Source of the DNA: Hyphomicrobiales bacterium
Lineage (GTDB): Bacteria > Pseudomonadota > Alphaproteobacteria > Rhizobiales > Rhizobiaceae
Direction of reading: 5' to 3'
Assembly (NCBI GenBank): GCA_900473185.1
Contig: UCKU01000013.1
Coordinates: 474,396-538,395, forward strand
DNA length: 64,000 nt
Below, one piece after another: positions 53,337-62,648 of this stretch. A program made the position numbers and the translations under genes. Every line of letters starts with the position of its first letter. Position 1 is the first letter of the stretch. The notes beneath the pieces are model-generated. The model was not told the DNA's origin, made no database searches, and worked only from the letters and a program-made list of their open reading frames with translations.

Positions 53337-54430
53337 CGTCCCTGGCAATCACAAGACGGCAGCTGCTTTTGGGTGTCGCTCTGCATCTGTTCGGCGGCGG
53401 CGCGGCCACAGCGGGGCAACGGAGCGCGCCAAACGGCGACCAGGGCATCGGTGGTTCGGGTCTTTCCGTCAGTGGCGGAGAGCACGACGATCACGGCATC
53501 GGCGGAACCGGCATCGTCGGCACCATTCAAGGCTTCGGCTCCATCATCGTCAACGACGTCCACATTCCCTTCAACGATGACACCCCGGTTCGCATCGATG
53601 GCAAGCGGGTGTCGGCGAAGGAAATGAAGGTAGGGCATGTCGCCCGTGTTCTGACCGAAAACGGTGTGGCGCAGCGGATCGATATTACCAGCGAAGTGCT
53701 TGGCCCGATCGAGGTGATCGGCAAATCGCAACTGTCGATCTTGCAGCAGACAGTCGATACCACCGAACTGGATACGAGCCGGCTCAAGGTCGGCGATCAG
53801 GCGGCCGTCTTCGGCATCAGGGCAGTGGATGGAACGATCATCGCGCGGCTTATCGAACGCCGTAGGGGTACGAACCCTGGGCATATCAGAGGTGTGCCGG
53901 CCCGGCGCGGAACGAACATCTTCATTGGTGGCTTGGCGCTCGGGGCACAATATCGCTATTTCGCCGGACGACAGACGCTGGTCACATTCAAGACGGTGCG
54001 CGATCGGAAGGTTATTTCCAAGGTCTCTTCCGAATCCCTGGTCCCCGGACTGGAACAGGGCACCGCCGAGGTAGAGACCTATGGAAGCAACAGCAACGGG
54101 TCGCTGAAGCTCGGCATAGGGATGTTCGGCCCAGGAGCGCAAATCCGGTTCGGACCGGATGGACGAACGTTCGCGACGGTTTCGGTCCGATCCGACCGGA
54201 TGACCTCGATCCACAACGGTGGACGGCCTCCGCACGATGCTCGCCCCGGAGGCGGTCATATGCCTCCAGACGGGCCGCCGCCCGGAGGGCCGCCACCGGG
54301 CTTCCGCAGACCTGAAGGCTTTTCGCCAAACGGGATGCAGCCCGGTGGCCCCTTTGGAATGCGTGGGCCTCGTGGAATGGAAAAAGGTCCAGGTAAAATG
54401 CCGGGGCGGCCACCGGAACGGTTCCGGTAA
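53333..54430 (+). CDS. DUF5666 domain secreted protein with twin-arginine signal and Pro/Gly-rich tail
   Basis: 365 residues from the ATG at 53333. The N-terminus TRRQLLLGVALHLFGGGAATAG has a twin-arginine pair followed by a hydrophobic stretch, as in Tat export signals. Residues 60-290 contain DUF5666-type units (GTIQGFGSIIVNDVHIPFNDDTPVRIDGK, then VIGKSQLSILQQTVDT, and further repeats of barrel-like strands). The last 70 residues are very rich in proline and glycine (PPDGPPPGGPPPGFRRPEG). It would be exported to the periplasm or surface; the partner is the coupled DUF6502 protein. Role unknown. Confidence 0.8.
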   Translation: MTSLAITRRQLLLGVALHLFGGGAATAGQRSAPNGDQGIGGSGLSVSGGEHDDHGIGGTGIVGTIQGFGSIIVNDVHIPFNDDTPVRIDGKRVSAKEMKVGHVARVLTENGVAQRIDITSEVLGPIEVIGKSQLSILQQTVDTTELDTSRLKVGDQAAVFGIRAVDGTIIARLIERRRGTNPGHIRGVPARRGTNIFIGGLALGAQYRYFAGRQTLVTFKTVRDRKVISKVSSESLVPGLEQGTAEVETYGSNSNGSLKLGIGMFGPGAQIRFGPDGRTFATVSVRSDRMTSIHNGGRPPHDARPGGGHMPPDGPPPGGPPPGFRRPEGFSPNGMQPGGPFGMRGPRGMEKGPGKMPGRPPERFR

Positions 54431-54453
54431 CGGGCCATCGTGACGGCACTTAA

Positions 54454-54485
54454 TTGACACATGGGAAAATTTCCCATTTTATAGT
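54454..54485 (+). promoter_or_regulatory. Promoter candidate with an operator between -35 and -10
   Basis: TTGACA (54454-54459) is followed after one base by the perfect 17-bp palindrome ATGGGAAA-A-TTTCCCAT (54461-54477) and then TTTTATAGT. A regulator bound to the palindrome would block polymerase between its two contacts. The same hairpin plus T-run could instead act as a weak terminator for the DUF5666 gene. The following 285 bases to 54770 hold no recognised gene. Confidence 0.45.
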
Positions 54486-54770
54486 GAGGCGATTCTAAAG
54501 CCGCTGGCAGAACGGCTGAAGATCGTCGATCGCGGAGCTGGCCCACCCCCCGGGACGGTGAGCGATCGCTCCAATTCGACCCCTTGTTCCTGCGTTCCCT
54601 GACATGGATTGCGTTGCGATGTCACATCGAAACAATGAAGACGGCTGTCCGGTGAGTACCTGCGCCCGACAATCATTTGAGATGTTTCAAGCGCTTTACC
54701 GGCTCGACAAGATCGCGGCGCAATCCTGTCGTTTCAAACTCGATTGAGGTCTGACGATAGAAAGATGTTT

Positions 54771-55019
54771 ATGCGCAAAACAGGCGAAAAACGCGTAGCG
54801 CAGGGCAGCAGGCCACCATATGCGTTGACGGCGACCTGGGAAAACCGGTCGGAACTTCTCGCGATCATGCATAATGCGATGAACCTTGCCGAACAGGTTC
54901 AGAAATTATGGGAACGGAGCGGCCAGATCGGCCGTATCTCGCAGTCGGATACGGATGAAATGGTGCTGCTGCTGTCCGAACTGAGCGTATTGAGCGAAGC
55001 GGCGCGGCAGTTGGATTGA
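54771..55019 (+). CDS. Small helical protein of unknown function
   Basis: 82 residues from the ATG at 54771 (AGAAAG six bases upstream). The sequence is helical and polar (WENRSELLAIMHNAMNLAEQVQKLWERSGQIGRISQSDTDEMVLLLSELSVLSEAARQLD) and may form a short coiled coil. No family recognised. It ends just before the next gene, 26 bases upstream of its ATG, so the two are probably co-transcribed. Confidence 0.55.
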   Translation: MRKTGEKRVAQGSRPPYALTATWENRSELLAIMHNAMNLAEQVQKLWERSGQIGRISQSDTDEMVLLLSELSVLSEAARQLD

Positions 55020-55045
55020 AACGTCCCGAACTGCAAGGTCAGAAA

Positions 55046-55549
55046 ATGATGCGCGGCTATACGGCGGAAGAGGCGCGGTTCCGGATCAACTATCCGAACT
55101 CGCGGCCGCGAAAGTCACGCATTATCGCCCTCGACAAGACCGCCGAGGTTACGCTGGAACGGCTGGCTGCCGGTTACGCCGGAGGCTATGCGCATTTCCT
55201 GCGTTACATTGAGGCCAAGCCCGCAAGCAATTCCCTGAAGATGCTGCCGGTCGATGCGGTTCTGGAGGATCTCTCCGGCAAGCGTACGGCGCTGGTGGAT
55301 GAAATCACCGATGCCGATGTCATCGTCATGCTGACGACTGCCGGCAGCTCGGCAGAAGCGGCCGAAGTCATCGGCAACGCGTGCTTCGTGCGCAGCAAGA
55401 TGACGACGGGCCCGGTCGTCAGTTCGGCCGATGTGGCCGCGCTCGATCTCGCCCGCACGCTGACGGCGATGCGCCCCTTTGCGGCGATGCTCGTCATCTC
55501 CAATGGGGACGATTATGTCGCCGAGATGCTAAGCGCGCTGAGGGTCTGA
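55046..55549 (+). CDS. Unrecognised protein of about 167 residues
   Basis: 167 residues from the ATG at 55046, with AAGGTC seven bases upstream. The open frame extends to a TTG within the previous gene's stop. The protein has a beta-alpha pattern in the second half (ALVDEITDADVIVMLTTAGSSAEAAEVIGNACFVRSKMTTGPVVSSADVAALDLARTL), rather like a Rossmann-type or flavodoxin-like fold, but no family was recognised. Codon use fits the neighbourhood, and it lies between the small helical gene and an IclR regulator. Confidence 0.6.
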   Translation: MMRGYTAEEARFRINYPNSRPRKSRIIALDKTAEVTLERLAAGYAGGYAHFLRYIEAKPASNSLKMLPVDAVLEDLSGKRTALVDEITDADVIVMLTTAGSSAEAAEVIGNACFVRSKMTTGPVVSSADVAALDLARTLTAMRPFAAMLVISNGDDYVAEMLSALRV

Positions 55550-55592
55550 GAATGCTTCAGGGCGTGGCGTGAGTATTTGCAGGAGCTGTGTT

Positions 55593-56459
55593 ATGGACGA
55601 TCCTTTACTCCTTGCAAACAGACGGAAAATGCACGCCATGAATGCATCTGTGAAGGAAACGGCACGCACGAAAAAGGCCCCTGCCAAGCGCAACCGCTTG
55701 TCTTCGGTCACTACGGCCATCCGCCTTTTGAAAGCATTTTCGGAGGATGAGGCCGAAATCGGTGTCAGCGCGCTGGCCCAGAAGCTGAAGGTGGCAAAGA
55801 GCACGGTTCACCGCCTTGCTGTGACACTGGTCGCTGAAGGGCTGCTCGAGCAGAACCCTGAGACCGAGCGTTACCGTCTCGGAGTCGGCCTGTTCGGGCT
55901 TGGAACGTTGGTGCGTCGCCGCATGAACCTTTCGAATGAGGCGCGTCCATACCTCTTCGACCTTCGCAAACTTACGGGCGAGACCATTATCCTGGGCATC
56001 CCGACCGATACCGAAGTGATGCATGTCTACGATCTGGAAAGCCCGCAGGCAGTCGGCATCAAATCGGACCTCGGTGCCCGCCGGCCGGCGCATTGCACTG
56101 CGGTCGGCCGCGCGATCTTCGCCTTCGCGCCGGAGGAGATGATCGAGCGCCTGCTTGCCGGGCCGCTCGTGCGACGCACGCCGCATACGATTACCGATCC
56201 CGCGCGGGTGCGCGAGATTTTCGCGGAAGTCCGCGAGTGCGGCTTTGCAATCGAGGATGAAGAGAGCGAGCCGGGCATTCGGGCGATTGCTGCCCCGGTC
56301 CGCGATTCCACTGGTGCCGTCGTCGGTGCCGTCGGCGTTGCCGGGCCGTCGCTGCGGCTCTCGCTCGAAGCCATAGAAAAGTTTGTGCCACCGCTGCTGG
56401 ACACGGTGGCCACCATTTCATCCCGCCTCGGCCACGGAGCGGGCTACAGACAAAGATGA
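55593..56459 (+). CDS. IclR family transcriptional regulator
   Basis: 288 residues from the ATG at 55593, chosen for AGGAG seven bases upstream. The winged helix-turn-helix covers about residues 35-95 (SVTTAIRLLKAFSEDEAEIGVSALAQKLKVAKSTVHRLAVTLVAEGLLEQ), and the effector domain follows (GETIILGIPTDTEVMHVYDLESPQAVG, AHCTAVGRAIFAF, SEPGIRAIAAPVRDSTGAVVGAVGVAGPSLRLS). IclR proteins usually control a neighbouring catabolic operon. Here the adjacent downstream gene is a broken hybrid, so the regulator may have lost its target. Confidence 0.86.
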   Translation: MDDPLLLANRRKMHAMNASVKETARTKKAPAKRNRLSSVTTAIRLLKAFSEDEAEIGVSALAQKLKVAKSTVHRLAVTLVAEGLLEQNPETERYRLGVGLFGLGTLVRRRMNLSNEARPYLFDLRKLTGETIILGIPTDTEVMHVYDLESPQAVGIKSDLGARRPAHCTAVGRAIFAFAPEEMIERLLAGPLVRRTPHTITDPARVREIFAEVRECGFAIEDEESEPGIRAIAAPVRDSTGAVVGAVGVAGPSLRLSLEAIEKFVPPLLDTVATISSRLGHGAGYRQR

Positions 56460-56472
56460 CAGGGAGGAACGC

Positions 56473-57133
56473 ATGACCGTGATGACATTGAGCGGGACCG
56501 ATACGAAATGGTCCTGCGCCGACGGAGACACGATCATGCGATCCGCCATTCGCGCCGGTTTCGGCTTTCCCTATGAATGCAATGTCGGCTCCTGCGGCAA
56601 TTGCCGTTTCGATCTCCTCGAGGGAGAGCTCGAGGAGCTTCGCCCCCGATGCGCCCGGCCTCAGCGTCCATCCGCTGAGCCTCCTGCCGGTGCGCAATAT
56701 ACCGGTCATCAAGCCGGCGATCGATTTCATTGAAAAGATCGACCCAGCAGATGTCGCGGCCCGGATCAACGAATCCTTGTCGCGTCTTGATCTTGGGGGT
56801 GGCGAAAGCCCAGTGGCCGTCTGTTACGACTGGGATGGATCGGCCAGCTATCGCCGGCTCGACGGTTTCTGCCGCGGAGGGATCGAGGGCTTGAAGCCGG
56901 TCCTTTCACAGGGCCATCCGCTGATCCTCGTCGGCAATGGCGATGTCGGCGGTCTCGTCGGCATGCATTGTATGCTGGAAGCGGGCATCTCGTCGCTCGT
57001 CTCGATTGACGGCATCAAACTCGATGAGTTCGACTTCATCGACATCGGCGCCATGCTGGAAACGTCGGGGGCCGTCCCCGTCGTCATCAAGTCATTGGTA
57101 TTTCCAGACAAAAAACTCGGGAGCGGCGGATAG
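56473..57133 (+). pseudogene. Hybrid remnant: ferredoxin domain joined out of frame to an EutA C-terminus
   Basis: A good ribosome site (AGGGAGGAAC) precedes the ATG at 56473. The first about 56 residues are the start of a [2Fe-2S] plant-type ferredoxin domain, with cysteines in YECNVGSCGNCRFDLLEG (CxxxxCxxC); the fourth cysteine is lost. Near 56640 the sequence shifts to another frame that reads PLSLLPVRNIPVIKPA, then LILVGNGDVGGLVGMHC, SSLVSIDGIKLDEFDFIDIGAML and VPVVIKSLVFPDKK to the stop at 57133, which matches the end of EutA, the reactivating factor of ethanolamine ammonia-lyase. This is best explained by a deletion that fused two unrelated genes. The EutA match is from memory of the family pattern. 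Confidence 0.65.
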
Positions 57134-57298
57134 GACGATCGTCGCGGGCTTTATGTGTCCACGACGATTCTCTCTCATCGTTCGGGCGCATCCTACCGCT
57201 CGGCGATCTCCATTGATCGACCGCGCAGCGCGCCCGCTCGCGCTACAAGCCCATTCATCAGCAGACGGAGTATGAATTTCACAGCCGTGCTCTCCGAG

Positions 57299-59104
57299 TC
57301 ACGCAGCCGATTTGCTGCGCATATAGTTTCGCCAGCCACCAAGCGCGGTCACCTCCTCCGCTCCGACAACGGCATGGGATTCGCATAGGAAACACGATAC
57401 GCTTGAGCCATCCTCCAGCGTGACCTTTCCGATGCCCAGCGGGGCGGGGATCTTGGCGACGAAACGCCCGAAGCCTTCTGGGGGCAACGCCCAGACCTCG
57501 ATCTCCAGCCCGTGCCCGTCATATCCAGGTTCGCGGATCAGGCCGGGTTTTTGAGGCGTGGTATTCGGCAACACGAAGAGGCGATAGTCGCCTGCCGTGC
57601 GGCAGGCTTTGACGAACTTGCCGTCCAATGTGGTCAGTTCGTGGTTTAAAGGCATTCCCGTCAGATGCGCACCGACCACAGCAATGGCGATGGACTCGTC
57701 TGCGGCCGGTGTGATCCGGCTTTGCTCGGGAAGGGCAGCATTCCGGTCGATACCCATGCCGGCGGCGGCAGCGCGGTGCAGCGCATCGGCAAGCGGAGCC
57801 AGCGCATCGTCGGTGAAGGCCGGCGCAATCAGCGTCACGCCGCCCGGCAGGCCATTGGCGCCGAAGCCGGCGGGAATGGCGATTGCCGCGCAATCGAGCA
57901 GATTGACGAAGTTCGTGTAGCGGCCAAGCCGGCCGTTGAGCACGATCGGATCGGCGAGCATGTCGGCGACCTTATAGGTCGTCGGTGCCGTCGGCAGCAA
58001 CAGGACATCCGCCTTCGCCCATTCGGCTTCCGTCTTGCGCCTGAGATCTTCGAGCTTATAGCGGCCGTTGAAGGCTTCGACTGCCGTCTTGCCTTTCGCA
58101 CCTTCGATGATCTTGCGAACCGTGGGATCGAAATCGGCAGCGTTGCTCGCCAGGAAATCTTCGACGGCAGCCAGGCGCTCGGCAACCCATGGGCCGTCAT
58201 AGAGGAGAGAAGCGGCCTCACGGAAGGGCGCATAATCGAAGGGAACGATCGTCGCCCCGAGCGCTTTGACCCGCTCGATTGCCTGATCGTAGAGCGCTTC
58301 AACATTGACATCGCCGAAGAATTCCCACTCTGCGCCGTCGAGAACGCCGACGCGCAGGTCGGCGACCGGAAGCGAAGCCGGCTTGGCACGCCTGGAGAAT
58401 GCGTCGCCGGCATCGAAGCCCTCGGCAATCTTGCGGATTGCGACGCCGTCGCCGACGGTTGCGGCAAATATGGTTATGCAGTCGACGCTCTTGCAAGCCG
58501 GCACGGCCCCGGTATTCGACAACAGGCCCGGAGTCGGCTTGATGCCAACGAGATTGTTGAAAGCGGCCGGCACGCGGCCTGAACCGGCCGTATCCGTGCC
58601 GAGCGCGAAGGTGGCGAGGCCGGATGCCACCGTCACCGCCGAACCGGAGCTCGAACCGCCTGAAATATAGTCGGCATCGAAGACCGATCGTGGTGCTCCA
58701 TGGGGTGAGCGTGTGCCATTGAGGCCGGTCGCGAACTGGTCGAGATTGGTCTTGCCGATCACGATCGCACCTGCTGCCCGCAGTTGTGCGACGACAGTTG
58801 CGTCCTTCTCGGGATGATAAGCGAAAGCCGGGCAGGCGGCGGTGGTCGGCAGGCCTGCTACGTCGATATTATCCTTCACCGCGAAGGGAATACCCCAGAG
58901 CGGCAGGCTGTTCGGCTGAGGCGCACGTTCCATCAGAGCTCGTGCTTCGGCCCGCAATGTATCATCAGGTGTCGGGGTGATGAAGATTGCCGGATCCTTC
59001 GAGGCTGCCCGGCGGGCAATGATCGTCTCGATAATATCGAGCGGGCTTTGGCCTGCCTCATAGGCTGCGCGAAGGCTTGTCAGATCAAGAATGGTCGGCA
59101 GCAT
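57299..59104 (-). CDS. atzF: Allophanate hydrolase
   Basis: 601 residues, matching the AtzF type. It hydrolyses allophanate to ammonia and carbon dioxide. The amidase domain (about residues 1-440) holds the catalytic triad: Lys77 in PFAVKDNIDVAG, the cis-serine in GGSSSGSA (residues 149-156) and the nucleophile Ser175 in DTAGSGRVPA. The C-terminal 150 residues are the second domain of allophanate hydrolases (VVGAHLTGMPLNHELTTL, YDGHGLEIEVWALPPEGFGRFV). It follows the carboxylase gene by three bases on the same strand, so the two steps are coupled: carboxylated substrate made by the upstream enzyme is split here. Confidence 0.93.
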   Translation of the reverse strand: MLPTILDLTSLRAAYEAGQSPLDIIETIIARRAASKDPAIFITPTPDDTLRAEARALMERAPQPNSLPLWGIPFAVKDNIDVAGLPTTAACPAFAYHPEKDATVVAQLRAAGAIVIGKTNLDQFATGLNGTRSPHGAPRSVFDADYISGGSSSGSAVTVASGLATFALGTDTAGSGRVPAAFNNLVGIKPTPGLLSNTGAVPACKSVDCITIFAATVGDGVAIRKIAEGFDAGDAFSRRAKPASLPVADLRVGVLDGAEWEFFGDVNVEALYDQAIERVKALGATIVPFDYAPFREAASLLYDGPWVAERLAAVEDFLASNAADFDPTVRKIIEGAKGKTAVEAFNGRYKLEDLRRKTEAEWAKADVLLLPTAPTTYKVADMLADPIVLNGRLGRYTNFVNLLDCAAIAIPAGFGANGLPGGVTLIAPAFTDDALAPLADALHRAAAAGMGIDRNAALPEQSRITPAADESIAIAVVGAHLTGMPLNHELTTLDGKFVKACRTAGDYRLFVLPNTTPQKPGLIREPGYDGHGLEIEVWALPPEGFGRFVAKIPAPLGIGKVTLEDGSSVSCFLCESHAVVGAEEVTALGGWRNYMRSKSAA

Positions 59105-59107
59105 GGT

Positions 59108-62100
59108 TCAGCATTCCTCCAGAACAACAATGATATCGCCCGCTTTGACGTTTCGTCCGGGGCCGGCGCGCAGGTCGCGAACGCGGCCCGGCGCATGTGC
59201 GGTGACGTTGATTTCCATTTTCATGGATTCGATGATGGCAAGCGTGTCGCCGGCCGCGACCGGTGCGCCCGGCTCGACCAGAAGTTTCCAGATATTGCCG
59301 GGCACGGCGCTGGCAACCCCGAAGCAACCTTCGGGAATGTCCCCATCCGGGCTCTCGCCGGAGCCTTCGTCGGTCACGAAGCTGTCGAGCCCCGCCTCCT
59401 TCCAGCGCTGGCGTTCGGCATCGAAAGCCGCCTGCTGGCTCGCCTTGAAAGTCCCGATCGAGGCAGCATTCGCCTGCAATTCCTTCTCGTAGGCGGCGTA
59501 GGAGAATTCCGTCTCCTCGATCCTTACAGGATAGCCGCCATGCGGAAAGGCGCTGCGCGCCTCCGTCAGTTCCTGGTGGCTGACGGGAAAGAAACGGATC
59601 TGATCGAAGAAGTTTAAAAGCCACGGCTTGTCCTTGGCAAAGACCGGTGTCTGCCGCCAGGTGTTCCAGACCTGGATGGTGCGCCCGAAAAGCTGGTATC
59701 CGCCGGGGCCTTCCATGCCGTAGATGCACATATAGGCGCCGCCGATGCCGACGGCATTTTCCGGTGTCCAGGTGCGGGCCGGATTGTATTTCGTCGTCAC
59801 CAGCCGATGGCGCGGATCAACTGGGGTGGCCACCGGCGCACCGAGATAGACATCACCGAGGCCGAGCACGAGATAGCTCGCATCAAAGACGACATCGCGC
59901 ACGGCCTGTTCGTCCGCCAGCCCGTTGATGCGGCGGATGAACTCGATATTGGATGGGCACCAGGGCGCATTCGGCCGCACGAGTTCCTGATACTTGCGCA
60001 TGGCAAGCTCCGCATCCGGATCGTTCCAGGACAGCGGCAGATGCACGATGCGGCTCGGCACCTTGACGTCCTGCGCTGCCGGTAGGCTCGCCTCTATCTC
60101 GGCCAACAGGCCGAGCAGGCGTTTGCGGGTGAGTGCCGTACCGTCATAGTGGATCTGCAGCGAGCGGATGCCGGGCGTGAGATCGATGATGCCGGGAAGG
60201 CGGGCTTGCAATATGGCCTGCATCAAGAGATGCACCCTGAGCCGCAGAGCGATATCGAGCGTCATCGGTCCATATTCGACCAGCAGATTGTCATCGCCCT
60301 GGCGGCGGTAGACGACCGAGACCGGCCCGTCGTCGCGCTTGCCGATGATTGGCGAGCCTGTTTCTTCCGTTGCACGATGCACCGCCGGACCCGCAATCGG
60401 GTCCTCAGGCCGCGTGACGGGATGGAAGCGGATGCGATCGCCCGGCTTGAACTGGCCCATTTTCCATTGCTCGTCGCGAGCGATCACCGCCGGGCAGACG
60501 AAGCCGCCGAGGCTCGGACCGTCCGGTCCGAGGATGATCGGCATGTCACCAGTGAAATCGATCGCGCCGATCGCATAGGCATTGTCATGCAGGTTGGACG
60601 GATGAAGGCCGGCTTCGCCGCCATCGCTGCGCCCCCATTTCGGTGCTGGACCGATCAGGCGCACGCCGGTGCGGGCGCTATTGAAATGCACCTCGTAGCT
60701 CGTCGAAAACAGCGTCTCGATATCGCCATCCTGAAAGAAATCAGGTGCGCCATGCGGACCGTAGAGGACGCTGACCTCCCATTCGTGGGTCAGTTCTGCC
60801 GGCTCGGTTGCCGGTTTCGGCGGTTCGGCGGCGGCCTGACGGGCAAGATGCAACACATGGCCGGTCTTCAGCGTGCCGGTGGCATTGCCACCGAACTGGC
60901 CGAGCCCGAAGGTGGCGCGGGAGCCCAGCACGATGGGAGCGGCAAAACCGCCCGCCACGGCGAGATAGGCTCGCTGCCCTGGCCCATCGATGCTGCCGAT
61001 CGAGAGGATCTGGCCAGCGCGGATTGTTGCGGCTTCGTCATGGGGCAGCTTCACGCCGTCGACGCTCATCGTCATCTTCGCGCCGGCAAGCGCAACCACA
61101 GTGTCGGTATGGAACTTCAGTACTGGGCCGGAAACCGTCAGCTCCAGCGCCGCAACCATATCACTGTTGCCGACGAGGCGGTTGGCATGGCGGAATGAAC
61201 GCTCGTCCATTGGGCCGCTCGGCGGTACGCCGACGTGCCAGAGACCAAGGCGGCCCGGCAGTTCCTGAATGCTCGATTGTGCGCCCGGCGCGATCACCTC
61301 GATGACATCTGGCACGAAGGAAAAGTCCCGCAACGCTGTAGTGGCCACCTTGCCGCTGGCAAGAAGCTCGGAGCCTGCGATGGCGCGAAGATAGTCGAGA
61401 TTGGTCTCGATGCCGGATATCGACGTGCCGGAGAGTGCGGCCTTCAGCTTCTCGATTGCCGCCGGGCGATCCTCGGCGGAAACGATCAGCTTGACGAGCA
61501 TTGGATCATAGAAAGGCGTCACCTCTGTGCCGGTCTCGATCCAGCCGTCGAGGCGTACATCTTCAGGGAAGACAACCTCTGTAAGCAGGCCGGCGCTCGG
61601 GCGGAAATCGGCATGCGGCATCTCGGCATAGACGCGCACTTCGATCGCCGCTCCCTTCGGCTGCAGCACCTCGCTGCCCAAAAGCACATCCTCGCCGGCG
61701 GCCTGGCGGATCATCCATTCGACGAGATCGATACCGAAAACGGCCTCGGTGACGGGATGCTCGACCTGCAGGCGGGTGTTCACCTCGAGGAAGTAGAATT
61801 CCTCACGTATGGGATCATAGATAAATTCGACGGTACCGGCGGATTCGTAGGAGACTGCCGAACCAAGATCGACGGCTGCCTTGTGCAGGCGGGCGCGAGT
61901 TGCGGCCGAGAGACCGGGAGCAGGAGTTTCCTCGACCACCTTCTGGTTTCGCCGCTGCAGCGAGCAGTCACGCTCGCCGAGCGCGATCACCTTGCCTTTG
62001 CCATTGCCGAAGATCTGAACCTCGACATGCCGCGCCTCCTCCACGAAATGCTCGATATAGACGCGCGCATCGCCGAAGCTAGCCCGAGCCGTCCGCTGCA

Positions 62101-62647
62101 CGCTTTCGAAGGATGCCTTCAGGCTTTCGGCATCGGCGCAGAGCTGCATGCCGATGCCGCCGCCGCCAGCCGTACTTTTCAGCATGACGGGATAGCCGAT
62201 CGTTTCTGCCGCCGAGAGCGCTTCATCGGCGCTCGAAAGCAGGCCGGTGCCGGGCAGGAGCGGCACGCCGCTCGCCTTGGCGAGTTCGCGCGCCGTATGC
62301 TTCAGGCCGAAGGCGGAGAGGTGTTCGGGCCGAGGGCCGATGAAGGCGATGCCTTCGGCGGCAAGGCGTTCGGCAAAACCGATATTTTCCGACAGAAAGC
62401 CGTAGCCGGGATGAACCGCCTCGGCTCCCGTCGCCTTGCAGGCGGCGATGACGGCATCGACATTGAGATAGCTATCGCTCGCCGGTGACGGCCCAAGGCG
62501 GATTGCTTCATCGGCCATCATCGCAGGCGTGGCGAAGCGGTCGGCATCGGAATAGACGGCGACCGAGGCAATACCCATCTGCCTCAGGGTCTTGATGACC
62601 CGGATGGCGATTTCGCCCCGGTTGGCGATCAGGACTTTCTTGAACAT
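59108..62647 (-). CDS. Biotin-dependent urea/guanidine carboxylase
   Basis: 1179 residues from the ATG at 62647 (GAGGA five bases upstream). Order: biotin carboxylase domain about residues 1-450 (FKKVLIANRGEIAIRVI, LKSTAGGGGIGMQL, FLEVNTRLQVEHPVTE); then the carboxyltransferase-type domains (related to the KipI/KipA-like regions, GVPPSGPMDERSFRHANRLVGN and GPDGPSLGGFVCPAV); and a C-terminal biotinyl domain with the biotin lysine in IIESMKMEIN. Enzymes of this architecture carboxylate urea, and those with adjacent DUF1989 proteins are now known to prefer guanidine. The product passes to allophanate hydrolase in the next gene. The ATP-dependent reaction occurs in the cytoplasm. Confidence 0.92.
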   Translation of the reverse strand: MFKKVLIANRGEIAIRVIKTLRQMGIASVAVYSDADRFATPAMMADEAIRLGPSPASDSYLNVDAVIAACKATGAEAVHPGYGFLSENIGFAERLAAEGIAFIGPRPEHLSAFGLKHTARELAKASGVPLLPGTGLLSSADEALSAAETIGYPVMLKSTAGGGGIGMQLCADAESLKASFESVQRTARASFGDARVYIEHFVEEARHVEVQIFGNGKGKVIALGERDCSLQRRNQKVVEETPAPGLSAATRARLHKAAVDLGSAVSYESAGTVEFIYDPIREEFYFLEVNTRLQVEHPVTEAVFGIDLVEWMIRQAAGEDVLLGSEVLQPKGAAIEVRVYAEMPHADFRPSAGLLTEVVFPEDVRLDGWIETGTEVTPFYDPMLVKLIVSAEDRPAAIEKLKAALSGTSISGIETNLDYLRAIAGSELLASGKVATTALRDFSFVPDVIEVIAPGAQSSIQELPGRLGLWHVGVPPSGPMDERSFRHANRLVGNSDMVAALELTVSGPVLKFHTDTVVALAGAKMTMSVDGVKLPHDEAATIRAGQILSIGSIDGPGQRAYLAVAGGFAAPIVLGSRATFGLGQFGGNATGTLKTGHVLHLARQAAAEPPKPATEPAELTHEWEVSVLYGPHGAPDFFQDGDIETLFSTSYEVHFNSARTGVRLIGPAPKWGRSDGGEAGLHPSNLHDNAYAIGAIDFTGDMPIILGPDGPSLGGFVCPAVIARDEQWKMGQFKPGDRIRFHPVTRPEDPIAGPAVHRATEETGSPIIGKRDDGPVSVVYRRQGDDNLLVEYGPMTLDIALRLRVHLLMQAILQARLPGIIDLTPGIRSLQIHYDGTALTRKRLLGLLAEIEASLPAAQDVKVPSRIVHLPLSWNDPDAELAMRKYQELVRPNAPWCPSNIEFIRRINGLADEQAVRDVVFDASYLVLGLGDVYLGAPVATPVDPRHRLVTTKYNPARTWTPENAVGIGGAYMCIYGMEGPGGYQLFGRTIQVWNTWRQTPVFAKDKPWLLNFFDQIRFFPVSHQELTEARSAFPHGGYPVRIEETEFSYAAYEKELQANAASIGTFKASQQAAFDAERQRWKEAGLDSFVTDEGSGESPDGDIPEGCFGVASAVPGNIWKLLVEPGAPVAAGDTLAIIESMKMEINVTAHAPGRVRDLRAGPGRNVKAGDIIVVLEEC

Positions 62648-62648
62648 G

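Noticed and set aside
57155..57388. 77-codon plus-strand open frame between the hybrid pseudogene and allophanate hydrolase
   Set aside because: Its end lies inside the allophanate hydrolase gene in the opposite direction; sequence looks like a shadow frame.
61235..62488. 417-codon plus-strand open frame opposite the carboxylase gene
   Set aside because: Shadow of the carboxylase coding strand, whose biotin and ATP-grasp motifs are intact.
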